Source of the DNA: Actinomyces sp. oral taxon 448 str. F0400
GTDB lineage: Bacteria > Actinomycetota > Actinomycetes > Actinomycetales > Actinomycetaceae
Assembly: GCF_000220835.1 (NCBI RefSeq)
Contig: NZ_GL985606.1
Coordinates: forward strand, 2,239,615-2,303,614
Direction of reading: 5' to 3'
DNA length: 64,000 bases
Made by a program: the position numbers and the translations under genes. The stretch's first letter is position 1. The number at the start of each line of letters is the position of its first letter. Positions 7,322-15,460 of this stretch are shown one piece after another. The notes under the pieces are model-generated. The model was not told the DNA's origin and made no database searches. It was given only the letters and a program-made list of their open reading frames with translations.

Positions 7322-7995
7322 CGCCTCCCATCACGGCGGTCCCGCAAGGCGCGCGCCTCGTCCTGGCCACGCGCAACCCCGGCAAGCTGGCCGAGTTGCG
7401 GGCGATCCTGGCGCCACTCGTGCCCGGTCTGGACCCGTCCTCGATCATCTCGGCAGCCACCGCGGGCGTCCCCGAGCCCGTCGAGGACGGACTCACCTTC
7501 ACGGCCAATGCCGAGATCAAGGCCCGCGCCCTGGCGGACGGCACCGGCCTTCCTGCCGTCGCCGACGACTCGGGCCTATGCGTAGATGTCCTCGGCGGCT
7601 CCCCGGGCATCTTCTCGGCCCGCTGGTCGGGTCGACACGGCGACGACGCGGCGAACCTGCACCTGCTGCTGAACCAACTTACCGACGTGACGGATCCGCA
7701 CCGCACGGCGCGCTTCACATGCGCCGCCGTGCTGATCGCACCGGGTCCGGATCCGGGCGATGAGCCGGCTGTCACCATCATCGAGCGATCGATGGAGGGA
7801 CGGCTGCTGGGCGAGCCCCGCGGCGGGGGCGGCTTCGGCTACGACCCGATCTTCGTGCCCGTTCAGGAGGACGCACCCGGCGGCGCCGGGCGGACGACGG
7901 CGCAGATGAGTGCGATCGAGAAGAGTGCGATCTCCCACCGCGGTCAGGCGTTCCGCGAGCTGGCGCCCGTACTGGCAGAGCTGCTGGCATCCTGA
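7318..7995 (+). CDS. rdgB: Non-canonical purine NTP pyrophosphatase (RdgB/HAM1)
   Basis: This 225-residue HAM1-family enzyme hydrolyses dITP, XTP and ITP to monophosphates, keeping damaged purines out of DNA and RNA. The signature [14 protein letters not shown] is near residues 13-26, then [28 protein letters not shown] and the C-terminal [12 protein letters not shown] and [10 protein letters not shown]. The ATG at 7318 overlaps the rph stop and gives the normal family length; a longer reading upstream lacks family similarity. The rph-rdgB pairing is conserved in Actinobacteria, including mycobacteria. Confidence 0.96.
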   Translation: MTPPITAVPQGARLVLATRNPGKLAELRAILAPLVPGLDPSSIISAATAGVPEPVEDGLTFTANAEIKARALADGTGLPAVADDSGLCVDVLGGSPGIFSARWSGRHGDDAANLHLLLNQLTDVTDPHRTARFTCAAVLIAPGPDPGDEPAVTIIERSMEGRLLGEPRGGGGFGYDPIFVPVQEDAPGGAGRTTAQMSAIEKSAISHRGQAFRELAPVLAELLAS

Positions 7996-8111
7996 AGAGC
8001 AAGGGCCTCAAGAGAGGACCGCACGTGACGGCTGGTCCCGCGGCACCCCGCCCGAGGCCCTGGACCATCCGCCGCCCCCACTCCGCGCCCGACAGCGGGA
8101 GCGGACCGCCC

Positions 8112-8618
8112 TCACCCATCATCGACGGGCCGGTCCGGGGCCTGTCGGTTCTCCTCGGCGTCGAGCCTGCGCTGGACCGGCTCGGGCACCAGCGAGTCGT
8201 GAGCCTTGGCATAGCCGTACAAGCAGCGCCACCCCGCCTGGAGAACAACGAGGAAAGCCGCCAATACCGGAGCGAAGGACGCGAACGCTCCGCCGGCCAA
8301 TCCGTGTCCGACCGTCCACACGATCCACGTGGTGCCGATGACGATTCCGCCCTCGGGCCATAGGGCTTCGAGGTGGTCGCGGCCGCGTCTCAATCCCCAT
8401 GCCACCGGCCATGCGAGGGCGATGGAACCGACCCCGCGGACGAGCAGCCCGAGGGTCCGCGAGGTCTCGTGCGCCGAAGCGGCCGTGAAGAGGGCCACGA
8501 GCGACACCGTCACCAGATCAGCCGGAACGACGAGCCACCACCGGGTGCGCCGCCCCCGGGTCCAGGGGCGATCCGGTCCATCGGGGACGGCGGGCATGTA
8601 GCGCACCGGTACCGTCAC
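8112..8618 (-). CDS. DUF3054 family membrane protein
   Basis: This 168-residue integral membrane protein resembles the DUF3054 family: an N-terminal helix beginning VVPADLVTVSLVALFTAAS followed by an Ala-His pair, then LVRGVGSIALAWPVAWGLRRG, a GTTWIVWTVGHGLAGGAF segment and a fourth helix APVLAAFLVVLQAGW. About four membrane segments are predicted, then an acidic/basic tail. Function is unknown. It follows the MBL gene with only a base between stop and start, so it probably shares its message. The GTG at 8618 is used; an ATG seven codons in is an alternative. Confidence 0.72.
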   Translation of the reverse strand: MTVPVRYMPAVPDGPDRPWTRGRRTRWWLVVPADLVTVSLVALFTAASAHETSRTLGLLVRGVGSIALAWPVAWGLRRGRDHLEALWPEGGIVIGTTWIVWTVGHGLAGGAFASFAPVLAAFLVVLQAGWRCLYGYAKAHDSLVPEPVQRRLDAEENRQAPDRPVDDG

Positions 8619-8619
8619 C

Positions 8620-9432
8620 TCAGACCTGCCAGCTGGCCCCCGAGGTCGCGGCCTCGAGCGGTCCGGAGTAGACCTCGGCGGCCTCCTTGAGCGTGTCGGC
8701 CGGATCCGTCCACGGCTGGATGTGGGTCAGCACGAGGCCGCCCGCGGGCGTACGCCCACCCTCACCGCTCGTGCCCGCGGCGAGCTCGCCGGCGCGCCTG
8801 CCGGTCAAATGCATCCCGCGATAGGTGTCGCGCCCCTCCAGGAAGGCGGCCTCGGACAGCAGCAGATCGACGCCGTCGGACATGGCCTCCGCACCGGAGC
8901 ACAGGTCAGTGTCCCCGGTGAAGGCCAGACTCACCATCCGTCGCCCATCCCGGCCAGGCCCCTCGATGCGGTAGCCGTAGGCCTCCACCGGATGCAGGGC
9001 GGTGTAGGGAGTGATCGTCATCGGTCCCACCCGCACCGTCTCGCCCGCCACAGCCGTGCGGAAGGAGAACTCGGAGGCGTAGGTCTCCTCGGGCGCGGTG
9101 CCGTCGACACCGTTCAGGCGCGTCCGCAGCTCGCTGGGCCCCAGGGTGAGCACGGGCCCCAACGCTCCGGTCGGGTTCCACCGTCGGAAGACGTGCATGC
9201 CCACGAGGTCGACCATGTGGTCGGCGTGGCAGTGGGAGATCGCGATCGCATCCAAGTCGGCCGGGTCGAGATAGTGCAGCATCTGCCCCATCGACCCCGG
9301 CCCCAGGTCCAGGATCATCGACCACGTCCGCTCCCCGTCCGGGCCCGGGCCGTCGGCCTGCACGAGGTAGGAGGAGGCCGAGGAATCGGGACCGGACATG
9401 CTTCCGGCGCAGCCGATGACCGTGAGCTTCAT
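8620..9432 (-). CDS. MBL-fold metallohydrolase (Rv1339-like)
   Basis: This 270-residue metallo-beta-lactamase-fold hydrolase has the metal-binding motif [13 protein letters not shown], a later His in LHPVEAYGY, the metal-bridging Asp in [10 protein letters not shown], and a final histidine near the C terminus in LTHIQPW. It is closest in layout to the RNase Z-like group. Its position directly after murI matches mycobacterial Rv1339, reported as an atypical cyclic-AMP phosphodiesterase. The start ATG overlaps the murI stop (ATGA), so the two are translationally coupled. Hydrolase activity is well supported; the substrate is inferred from synteny only. Confidence 0.85.
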   Translation of the reverse strand: MKLTVIGCAGSMSGPDSSASSYLVQADGPGPDGERTWSMILDLGPGSMGQMLHYLDPADLDAIAISHCHADHMVDLVGMHVFRRWNPTGALGPVLTLGPSELRTRLNGVDGTAPEETYASEFSFRTAVAGETVRVGPMTITPYTALHPVEAYGYRIEGPGRDGRRMVSLAFTGDTDLCSGAEAMSDGVDLLLSEAAFLEGRDTYRGMHLTGRRAGELAAGTSGEGGRTPAGGLVLTHIQPWTDPADTLKEAAEVYSGPLEAATSGASWQV

Positions 9433-10361
9433 GCGGGATCCTTGCTCAATTCTTCGGGGTCCGTACGGGGGACGCGATCGTCGGCGGTGACAGGGACGAT
9501 AGGGGCGGGAGCCGGAACGTCGGAGGAGAAGACCATGTGCGTCGACCCGGGTACCGAGTCCACCCGCGAAACCCGTCCGACTTCGGGTCCCAGGAACCTG
9601 CGCGCCAGGACCGCGAAGGATCCGGGATCGCCGGTGGAGCGGAACTCGTGGCGCGGCGGGGCGGCGTCGGGATCGCGCAGCAGATCGCGCCGGGCCAGCT
9701 CGCGGTAGACGTCCTTGGCGGTTTCCTCACTCGAGGTCACCAGAGTCACATCCTGGCCCATCACGTAGGAGATCGGTCCGATGAGCAGCGGGTAGTGGGT
9801 GCATCCCAGAATGAGGGTGTCCACATCGGCTGCCTTGACGGGAGCCAGGTAGTCCTCAGCGGTGGCGAGCACCTGCGGACCGGTGGTCACCCCGCGCTCG
9901 GCCAGTTCGACGAAGCGTGGACAAGCCTCGGAGAAGAGCTCAACACCGGGGACGGCCTCGAGCGCATCGGCGTAGGCGCGCGAGTCGACGGTGCCCTGGG
10001 TGGCGATCAGACCGATACGGCCGTTGCGGGTAACGCGGGCGGCCGCTCGAGCGGCGGGATGGATGACCTCGACGACGGGGACGCCCCTATCCTTGGTGTA
10101 GCGGCGCCGAGCGTCGTGCAGGACCGCCGCCGACGCGGTGTTGCAGGCGATGACGAGCATCTTGACGCCCGCATCGACGAGCTCGTCCATGACACCGAGC
10201 GCCAGAGAACGAACCTCGCTGACGCTCCTGGGGCCGTAGGGGCTATGGGCGGTGTCCCCGATGTAGAGGATCTGCTCGCCGGGCAGCTGGTCGAGCACGG
10301 CCCGTGCCACCGTCAGGCCTCCGACCCCGGAGTCGAACATCCCGATCGGCGCGTCATTCAC
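9429..10361 (-). CDS. murI: Glutamate racemase
   Basis: This 310-residue cofactor-independent racemase makes D-glutamate for the second position of the peptidoglycan stem peptide. The N terminus [17 protein letters not shown] is typical. The two catalytic cysteines are in VIACNTAS and [11 protein letters not shown]. The C terminus is about 40 residues longer than the common 265-270-residue enzyme, ending in a Pro/Asp-rich tail after [13 protein letters not shown]. The GTG start lies seven bases behind a TAGTCT -10 box, so a leaderless mRNA is likely even though clpS-DUF2017 lies just upstream on the same strand. Confidence 0.96.
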   Translation of the reverse strand: MNDAPIGMFDSGVGGLTVARAVLDQLPGEQILYIGDTAHSPYGPRSVSEVRSLALGVMDELVDAGVKMLVIACNTASAAVLHDARRRYTKDRGVPVVEVIHPAARAAARVTRNGRIGLIATQGTVDSRAYADALEAVPGVELFSEACPRFVELAERGVTTGPQVLATAEDYLAPVKAADVDTLILGCTHYPLLIGPISYVMGQDVTLVTSSEETAKDVYRELARRDLLRDPDAAPPRHEFRSTGDPGSFAVLARRFLGPEVGRVSRVDSVPGSTHMVFSSDVPAPAPIVPVTADDRVPRTDPEELSKDPA

Positions 10362-10368
10362 GCACCTG

Positions 10369-10374
10369 AGACTA
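10369..10374 (-). promoter_or_regulatory. -10 box of leaderless murI transcript
   Basis: TAGTCT on the minus strand lies 7 nt before the murI GTG, in the short gap after the DUF2017 gene. Confidence 0.5.
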
Positions 10375-10383
10375 GGCGGCGGC

Positions 10384-11067
10384 TCAGCCGGAAAGCAGCA
10401 CGGTTACCAGTGATTCCTGCCACCAGGTCAGCATGTCGTAGGACAGAGCGATACCGCGGCGCCAGCGGGCATCGTCGTTCTCGCTGCTCGGAGCCTCCTG
10501 CCAAGCAACGGCGTGGACGTCATCAGCAGCTTCGGGTCCGTCGATGTCCAACCGCTGCGCCAGCACGAGGCGCACGTCATTGAGGGCGCCGAGCCACTCC
10601 TGCTCGTGCCCGCGGACGACGCGAACCGCGCCCCCGCCCCCGGTGGGCTCGAGCAGCTCGGCGATGGCGGCCTCCAGGCGCTCGTACTTCAGGGCGCGCA
10701 ACCGCGAGCGGGTCAGATCCGCCACTTCGAGTGCGATGTCAGGATCCTCCGATGCGTCGGGCAGCAGCATGTCGAGGACGGGAGCGAGCGCCGGCGGGGT
10801 GGACGACGGCGGCCGGGGCTCGCGCGCCGGCGGCCGGGCCACCGGGCCCGGATCGAAGTCCAGGGCGGCCAGAACGTCGCCGTCGCGGGGACTCTCCCCC
10901 TTCCGCTGCCCGGAGTGCGGCGGAGCGGCGCTGCGAATGCCGCCCAGAGCGGACTCGTCCGCGGCCAGCAGCACGGCCACCTGCTCGAGCAGGCCCGCGA
11001 GGTACTCGCGCTCCCAGGTCTCCAACCGGCTCTCCCACCCGTCGGCCGCCTCGACGAAGCTTCGCAT
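10384..11067 (-). CDS. DUF2017 domain protein
   Basis: This 227-residue cytosolic protein matches the actinobacterial DUF2017 family: an N-terminal region with [17 protein letters not shown], a Pro/Arg-rich variable middle (roughly residues 50-95), then [21 protein letters not shown] and a C-terminal domain with [19 protein letters not shown] and [17 protein letters not shown]. Its ATG shares an A with the clpS stop (TGATG), so it is coupled to clpS. This placement is conserved in Actinobacteria and suggests, without proof, a link to Clp protease adaptor function. Confidence 0.88.
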   Translation of the reverse strand: MRSFVEAADGWESRLETWEREYLAGLLEQVAVLLAADESALGGIRSAAPPHSGQRKGESPRDGDVLAALDFDPGPVARPPAREPRPPSSTPPALAPVLDMLLPDASEDPDIALEVADLTRSRLRALKYERLEAAIAELLEPTGGGGAVRVVRGHEQEWLGALNDVRLVLAQRLDIDGPEAADDVHAVAWQEAPSSENDDARWRRGIALSYDMLTWWQESLVTVLLSG

Positions 11068-11384
11068 CAGGGATTGTCCCCGTGCTCGTCGCAGTCATCG
11101 GCAACCGGTTCGAGGGTAGCGCGCAGGCCGTAGGAGTGCATGGCGGTGACGTCGACCTCCATGCGCTCGCGCGCGCCGGAGGACACGGTGGCGCGCCCGG
11201 TGGTGTGCACCTGCATCATGCGGCTTCGCGCCAGGGGCAGGGAGAAGTGGAAGTAGGAGTGGAAGACCCAGGTGACGTAATCCATAGTGTTGACCGGATC
11301 GTCATGGACGACCGTGCGCCACAGGGACTGGGAGACGGTGCGCGCGCGCTCCCCGACGTCGGGCTCGACGACATGTGCACTCAT
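11067..11384 (-). CDS. clpS: ATP-dependent Clp protease adaptor ClpS
   Basis: This 105-residue N-end-rule adaptor delivers substrates with destabilising N termini to ClpC/ClpA-ClpP. The core WRTVVHDDPVNTMDYVTWVF contains the conserved D-D-x-N-T/M-x-x-V pocket motif, and the C terminus ends in GLRATLEP. A longer upstream reading is rejected because the ATG at 11384 gives the family length and lies seven bases behind a leaderless -10 box. It is divergent from pncB and cotranscribed with the DUF2017 gene. Confidence 0.95.
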   Translation of the reverse strand: MSAHVVEPDVGERARTVSQSLWRTVVHDDPVNTMDYVTWVFHSYFHFSLPLARSRMMQVHTTGRATVSSGARERMEVDVTAMHSYGLRATLEPVADDCDEHGDNP

Positions 11385-11391
11385 GTGCCCC

Positions 11392-11397
11392 AGCCTA
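11392..11397 (-). promoter_or_regulatory. -10 box of leaderless clpS transcript
   Basis: TAGGCT on the minus strand lies 7 nt before the clpS ATG; no Shine-Dalgarno is present between them. Confidence 0.55.
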
Positions 11398-11452
11398 GCG
11401 GCCGGAATGAATGCTGTGGTCCAGGCGCCGTGTGCTGATCCGGTTTCCAGGA

Positions 11453-11458
11453 TAGCTT
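11453..11458 (+). promoter_or_regulatory. -10 box of leaderless pncB transcript
   Basis: TAGCTT lies 7 nt before the pncB ATG. The intervening GGGAGTC includes a GGGAG that could act as a weak, very close ribosome site. Confidence 0.45.
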
Positions 11459-11465
11459 GGGAGTC

Positions 11466-12860
11466 ATGACACCTACGCAGCACGCCGCGCTCGACCCGAC
11501 AAGCCCCTCCACCTCCCTACTGACCGACATGTACGAGCTCACCATGCTCCAGGGGGCTCTTCACTCGGGAGCCGCCGAGCGCGCGAGCGTCTTCGAACTG
11601 TTCGGGCGGCGTCTGCCCTCCTCCCGGCGTTTCGGAGTCGTCGCGGGCACGGGCCGCCTCCTGGAGGCCATCGAGGAGTTCGTCTTCACCGGCGCCCAGA
11701 TCGACTTCCTGCGCACCGCCGGCATCGTGGATGACACGACGCTGGACTACCTGCGCGAATACCGATTCTCGGGCACGATCCGCGGGTACGCCGAGGGCGA
11801 GTGCTACTTCTCCGGCTCCCCCCTGCTGACCGTCGAGGGCACCTTCGCCGAGGCCTGCATCCTGGAGACTCTAGCCCTGTCGATCTACAACCACGACTGC
11901 GCCGTCGCCTCGGCGGCTTCGCGCATGACGATCGCCGCGCACGGGAGGCCCTGTGTGGACTTCGGCGCCCGACGCGCCCACGAGCGGGCGGCGGTCGCGG
12001 CGGCCCGCGCGGCCGTCGTCGGCGGCTTCGTCGCCACCAGCGATCTTGAAGCGGGCATGCGCTATGGGATCCCCACGGTGGGGACTTCGGCGCACTCCTT
12101 CACCCTGCTGCACGATTCGGAGGAGGACGCCTTCACAGCCCAGGTCGCCAGCCTCGGCCCGAGCACCACGATCCTGGTCGACACCTATGACATCGCCCGC
12201 GGCGTGGAACGGGCCGTCAAGGCAGCCCGGGGCGCCGGCGGCGAACTCGGGGCCGTGCGACTGGATTCCGGCGACCTGGTCGCCGAGGCCTTCAAGGTGC
12301 GCGCCCAGCTCGACGCCCTGGGCGCCACGACGACGAGGATCACGGTGACCAACGACCTGGACGAATACGCGATCGCCGGACTGGGCGCCGCCCCGGTGGA
12401 CTCCTACGGGGTGGGCACCAAGCTCGTCACCGGCTCGGGACGCCCGACGGCGGAGCTGGTCTACAAGCTCGTCGAACGGGAGGGGACCGACGGCGTCATG
12501 CAGGAGGTCGCCAAGTTCTCCGAGGGGGGCAAGGCCACCGTCGGCGGGCGCAAGTGGGCGGGACGGGTCCTGGACACCGCGGGGACCGCCACCGAGGAGC
12601 TGGTCCTCTCAGCCCGCGAGCAGGGGGAGGCGCTGGGCGCCTTGAAGCGGGAGGGAGGGCGCCCCCTCCAGGTCGAGCTCGTGCGCGACGGCGAGGTCGT
12701 TGAGGAGCACCGCGGACCGCGGGCGCTCACCGCCGCGGCCGAACGCCACCGGGCGGCACGGGCAGAGCTTCCCTACGACGCCTGGAGACTCAGCGAGGGC
12801 GAGCCCGCCGTGCCGACCCGTCACCTCGAGCTCGACGGCCGCACCGCACTGCGTGAATGA
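11466..12860 (+). CDS. pncB: Nicotinate phosphoribosyltransferase
   Basis: This 464-residue cytosolic enzyme joins nicotinate to PRPP, the entry step of the Preiss-Handler NAD salvage route. The start region LLTDMYELTMLQGAL is diagnostic, followed by SVFELFGRRLPSSRRFGVVAG, VDFGARRAHERAAV with the catalytic-loop histidine, TVGTSAHSFTLLH and the PRPP-binding area VRLDSGDLV. The C-terminal part has the GVGTKLVTG loop. The ATG at 11466 is preferred to a TTG three codons upstream because of its position relative to the -10 box. It is divergent from clpS and convergent with the helicase gene across a featureless 250-bp gap. Confidence 0.95.
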   Translation: MTPTQHAALDPTSPSTSLLTDMYELTMLQGALHSGAAERASVFELFGRRLPSSRRFGVVAGTGRLLEAIEEFVFTGAQIDFLRTAGIVDDTTLDYLREYRFSGTIRGYAEGECYFSGSPLLTVEGTFAEACILETLALSIYNHDCAVASAASRMTIAAHGRPCVDFGARRAHERAAVAAARAAVVGGFVATSDLEAGMRYGIPTVGTSAHSFTLLHDSEEDAFTAQVASLGPSTTILVDTYDIARGVERAVKAARGAGGELGAVRLDSGDLVAEAFKVRAQLDALGATTTRITVTNDLDEYAIAGLGAAPVDSYGVGTKLVTGSGRPTAELVYKLVEREGTDGVMQEVAKFSEGGKATVGGRKWAGRVLDTAGTATEELVLSAREQGEALGALKREGGRPLQVELVRDGEVVEEHRGPRALTAAAERHRAARAELPYDAWRLSEGEPAVPTRHLELDGRTALRE

Positions 12861-13110
12861 TGCTCCTGCGCCCCGCCAGGCACGACGCCCCCGCATCGGA
12901 CGCTGAGCGCGGGGACCGATCCATATATCTTCCCCGCCCCTCGGCGTACCCGGCCATTCGGGATCCTTCTCTCCCGCAAGACGACACGTGATGAGCTCCG
13001 GAATCGCATTCACCATCAGCATCGCCCCGCGCACGATCGCGCGCCCCGCTCCCGCGACGCGTCGTGGCCCGCGACGGCCGTACGACGTCGTCGCCCGACC
13101 CCGGTAACCC

Positions 13111-14928
13111 TCACCGCTTCCCGACGAACCAGCGCCTGAGGGTGTTGACCCGTCTCTCGATCTCTTCGGTGGAGGCTCGCGCCACCTCGGGTCCGCCGCA
13201 CACGCGGCGCAGGTCGTTGTGGACGACGCCATGGGGCTGGCCGGAGCGGCGCGCCCAAGCGGCCACGAGCCGGGAGAGCTCCTTGCGGGCCGACGCCCGG
13301 CGCCGGGCATCATCGATCCCGGAGTCGTCCCGGCGCTGGGCGGCCGCGGCGGCCCGGCGCTCGCGGGCCTCGACCTGCTTGTCCTGGCGCTGGCGCAGCA
13401 GGGCGGTGACCTGCTCGGGCTCGAGCAGGCCGGGCAGACCCAGGTACTCCTGCTCCTCAATGCTGCCCACCACAGCGCCGGTGCCGAACTCACCGCCATC
13501 GAAAAGCACACGATCGAACTCGGCAGTGGAATCCATCGCCTCGAAGGCGCCGAGAAGATCGTCGCTGGCCCGCTCCTCCTCATTGGCCTCAGCGATGAGT
13601 CGATCCTCGGGGCCGGCGAACAGACGATCCCTCTCAGAGCGGGGCCGGCCCAGAACATGGTCGCGAGCGAGCTCCACCTCGTTGGCCATCTCCAGCAGAG
13701 GGGTCACCGAGGGCAGGAAAACGCTGGCGGTCTCACCCCTGGCGCGTGAACGCACGAAGCGTCCGACCGCCTGGGCGAAGAACAGCGGCGTGGAAGTCGA
13801 GGTGGCGTAGACGCCGACAGCGAGGCGGGGCACGTCGACGCCCTCGGAGACCATGCGCACGGCCACCATCCAGCGGTCCCGGCCGGCCGAGAAGGTCTCG
13901 ATGCGGCTGGAAGCGCCGGTGTCATCGGACAGGACGACGGTGGCGGCCTCGCCGGTAATGGCCCGCAATCGCCCCGCGTAAGCACGGGCCGAGCCCTGGT
14001 CGGAGGCGATGACCAGGCCTCCGGCGTCGGGCATCTGGCGGCGCACCTCGCTCAGCCTCTGGTCGGCGGCGGCCAGAACCGCGGGGATCCACTCGCCCTC
14101 CGGGTCGAGAGCGGTGCGCCAGGCCTGGGTCTGAAGATCCTTGGTCAGCGGCTCGCCCAGCCGGGCGGCGACTTCATCGCCGGTTCTGGTACGCCAGCGC
14201 ATTCGGCCGGAGTAGGTCATGAACATCACCGGGCGCACGACCCCGTCGCGCAGGGCGTCGGCGTAGTCGTAGGAGTAGTCGGCCCGTGAGCGCCTGACTC
14301 CGCCGGCCTCCTCGACGTAGCGCACGAAGGGTATGGGCGACTCGTCGGAGCGGAAAGGTGTGCCGGTTAGCGCGAGCCTGCGGCGCGCCGGTGCGAAGGC
14401 CTCCCGCATAGCGTCACCCCAGCTGCGCGCGTCCCCGCCGTGGTGGATCTCGTCGAGGACCACTAGGGTGCGGGTGGCGTCGGTGCGAGCGCGGTGAAGG
14501 GCGGCGTTGGCGGCGACCTGCGCGTAGGTCAGGGCGACGCCGTCGAAATGGGAGCCCAGCACCCCCTGGGAGTTGACGTAGGAGGGATCCAGACGGATGC
14601 CCACGCGGGCCGCGGCCTCGGCCCATTGGTACTTCAGGTGCTCAGTGGGGCATACGACGGTGACCTGGTGAACATCACCGGCGGCGAGTAGTTCGGTGGC
14701 CACGCGCAAGGCGAACGTCGTTTTGCCCGCACCGGGCGTGGCCACGGCGAGGAAGTCCTCGGGCATGTCGGTCATGTACGTCTTCAGCGCGGCCGCCTGC
14801 CAGGCGCGCAACGACCCCGATGTTCCCCAGGCGGCGCGCTGCGGGTACGCGGGCGAGAGGCTCTCAGCGGCGAAGATGGAGGGTTGAGTCGGATTGTGCC
14901 GGCCCTGGGAACCTCGTGCCGGATTCAC
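13111..14928 (-). CDS. DEAD/DEAH-box superfamily 2 helicase
   Basis: This 605-residue SF2 helicase has Walker A (ATPGAGKTTFALRVA), motif II LDEIHHGG (DEIH), motif III LTGTPFRSDE and a C-terminal RecA-like domain with SEGVDVPRLAVGVYA and the arginine-finger motif QAVGRFVRSR. A basic, alanine-rich coiled-coil-like segment near residues 500-560 precedes a C-terminal domain ending RRWFVGKR. The layout resembles the type III restriction-like UvrB/ResB helicases conserved in Actinobacteria beside DUF3039 genes. The GTG at 14928 overlaps the DUF3039 stop as GTGA, giving translational coupling. Nucleic-acid remodelling is clear; the pathway is unknown. Confidence 0.88.
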   Translation of the reverse strand: MNPARGSQGRHNPTQPSIFAAESLSPAYPQRAAWGTSGSLRAWQAAALKTYMTDMPEDFLAVATPGAGKTTFALRVATELLAAGDVHQVTVVCPTEHLKYQWAEAAARVGIRLDPSYVNSQGVLGSHFDGVALTYAQVAANAALHRARTDATRTLVVLDEIHHGGDARSWGDAMREAFAPARRRLALTGTPFRSDESPIPFVRYVEEAGGVRRSRADYSYDYADALRDGVVRPVMFMTYSGRMRWRTRTGDEVAARLGEPLTKDLQTQAWRTALDPEGEWIPAVLAAADQRLSEVRRQMPDAGGLVIASDQGSARAYAGRLRAITGEAATVVLSDDTGASSRIETFSAGRDRWMVAVRMVSEGVDVPRLAVGVYATSTSTPLFFAQAVGRFVRSRARGETASVFLPSVTPLLEMANEVELARDHVLGRPRSERDRLFAGPEDRLIAEANEEERASDDLLGAFEAMDSTAEFDRVLFDGGEFGTGAVVGSIEEQEYLGLPGLLEPEQVTALLRQRQDKQVEARERRAAAAAQRRDDSGIDDARRRASARKELSRLVAAWARRSGQPHGVVHNDLRRVCGGPEVARASTEEIERRVNTLRRWFVGKR

Positions 14929-15305
14929 CGACCGCCCCGCGAGAAGGGCAGGCGCGGGAAGCGGCGACCGCCCCCGCCGGAACCATCGTCCCCGCTGGAA
15001 CGCATCTCCTCGTAGATCTGCTTGCAGGTCGGGCACACGGGATACTTCGACGGGTCCCGCCCCGGAGTCCACACCTTGCCGCACAGGGCGACGACGGGGC
15101 GCCCCGTCGTCGCGGCCGCTGCGATCCTGTCCTTGCGCACATAGTGCGCGAAGCGGTCGGCGTCGCCGTCGTCGGTGGACTGGAGCTCCTCGCGCTCGAG
15201 CACGGCCGTGCCCACGGACCGGCCGGGCTCGGCGGCGGGGTCGCTAGGGGCCACAGGACCCGCCGGGTCGTCGGCGGCGCGCGGCCTGAGGAGGTACTGA
15301 CGCAT
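14925..15305 (-). CDS. DUF3039 family protein
   Basis: This 126-residue protein is of the actinobacterial DUF3039 family. The conserved centre has DRFAHYVRKDRI, then RPVVALCGKVWTPGRDP and YPVCPTCKQIYEEM. The cysteine set C-x(n)-C-x2-C looks like a small treble-clef or rubredoxin-like metal site. The C terminus is Gly/Arg-rich. An ATG start lies six bases behind a TACACT -10 box. The stop overlaps the start of the downstream helicase, so the metal-binding protein may be an accessory subunit of that helicase; this is inference from conserved coupling. Confidence 0.88.
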   Translation of the reverse strand: MRQYLLRPRAADDPAGPVAPSDPAAEPGRSVGTAVLEREELQSTDDGDADRFAHYVRKDRIAAAATTGRPVVALCGKVWTPGRDPSKYPVCPTCKQIYEEMRSSGDDGSGGGGRRFPRLPFSRGGR

Positions 15306-15311
15306 GCGGTC

Positions 15312-15317
15312 AGTGTA
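15312..15317 (-). promoter_or_regulatory. -10 box of leaderless DUF3039-helicase transcript
   Basis: TACACT on the minus strand lies 6 nt before the ATG, with no Shine-Dalgarno. Confidence 0.5.
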
Positions 15318-15460
15318 GGACGCCGTGCCTCACCGGAGTCGCGAGGCGCGTGTGCGAAGGCTCTCGCCGCGCCGAACGCTCCCGGAAGCGCCCTGCCGCC
15401 CCGTCCGAAAAGCGCCCCGTAATCCGGACGGGACCGGCCCGGGCTACGGTCAGCGGGTCT

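Noticed and set aside
12861..13110. Small genes or a terminator between convergent pncB and helicase genes
   Set aside because: Short frames here lack ribosome sites and bias, and no convincing hairpin was found.
15416..15432. Terminator hairpin CCCGT-N7-ACGGG after the ABC permease gene
   Set aside because: Only a five-base stem; too weak to separate from chance in GC-rich sequence.
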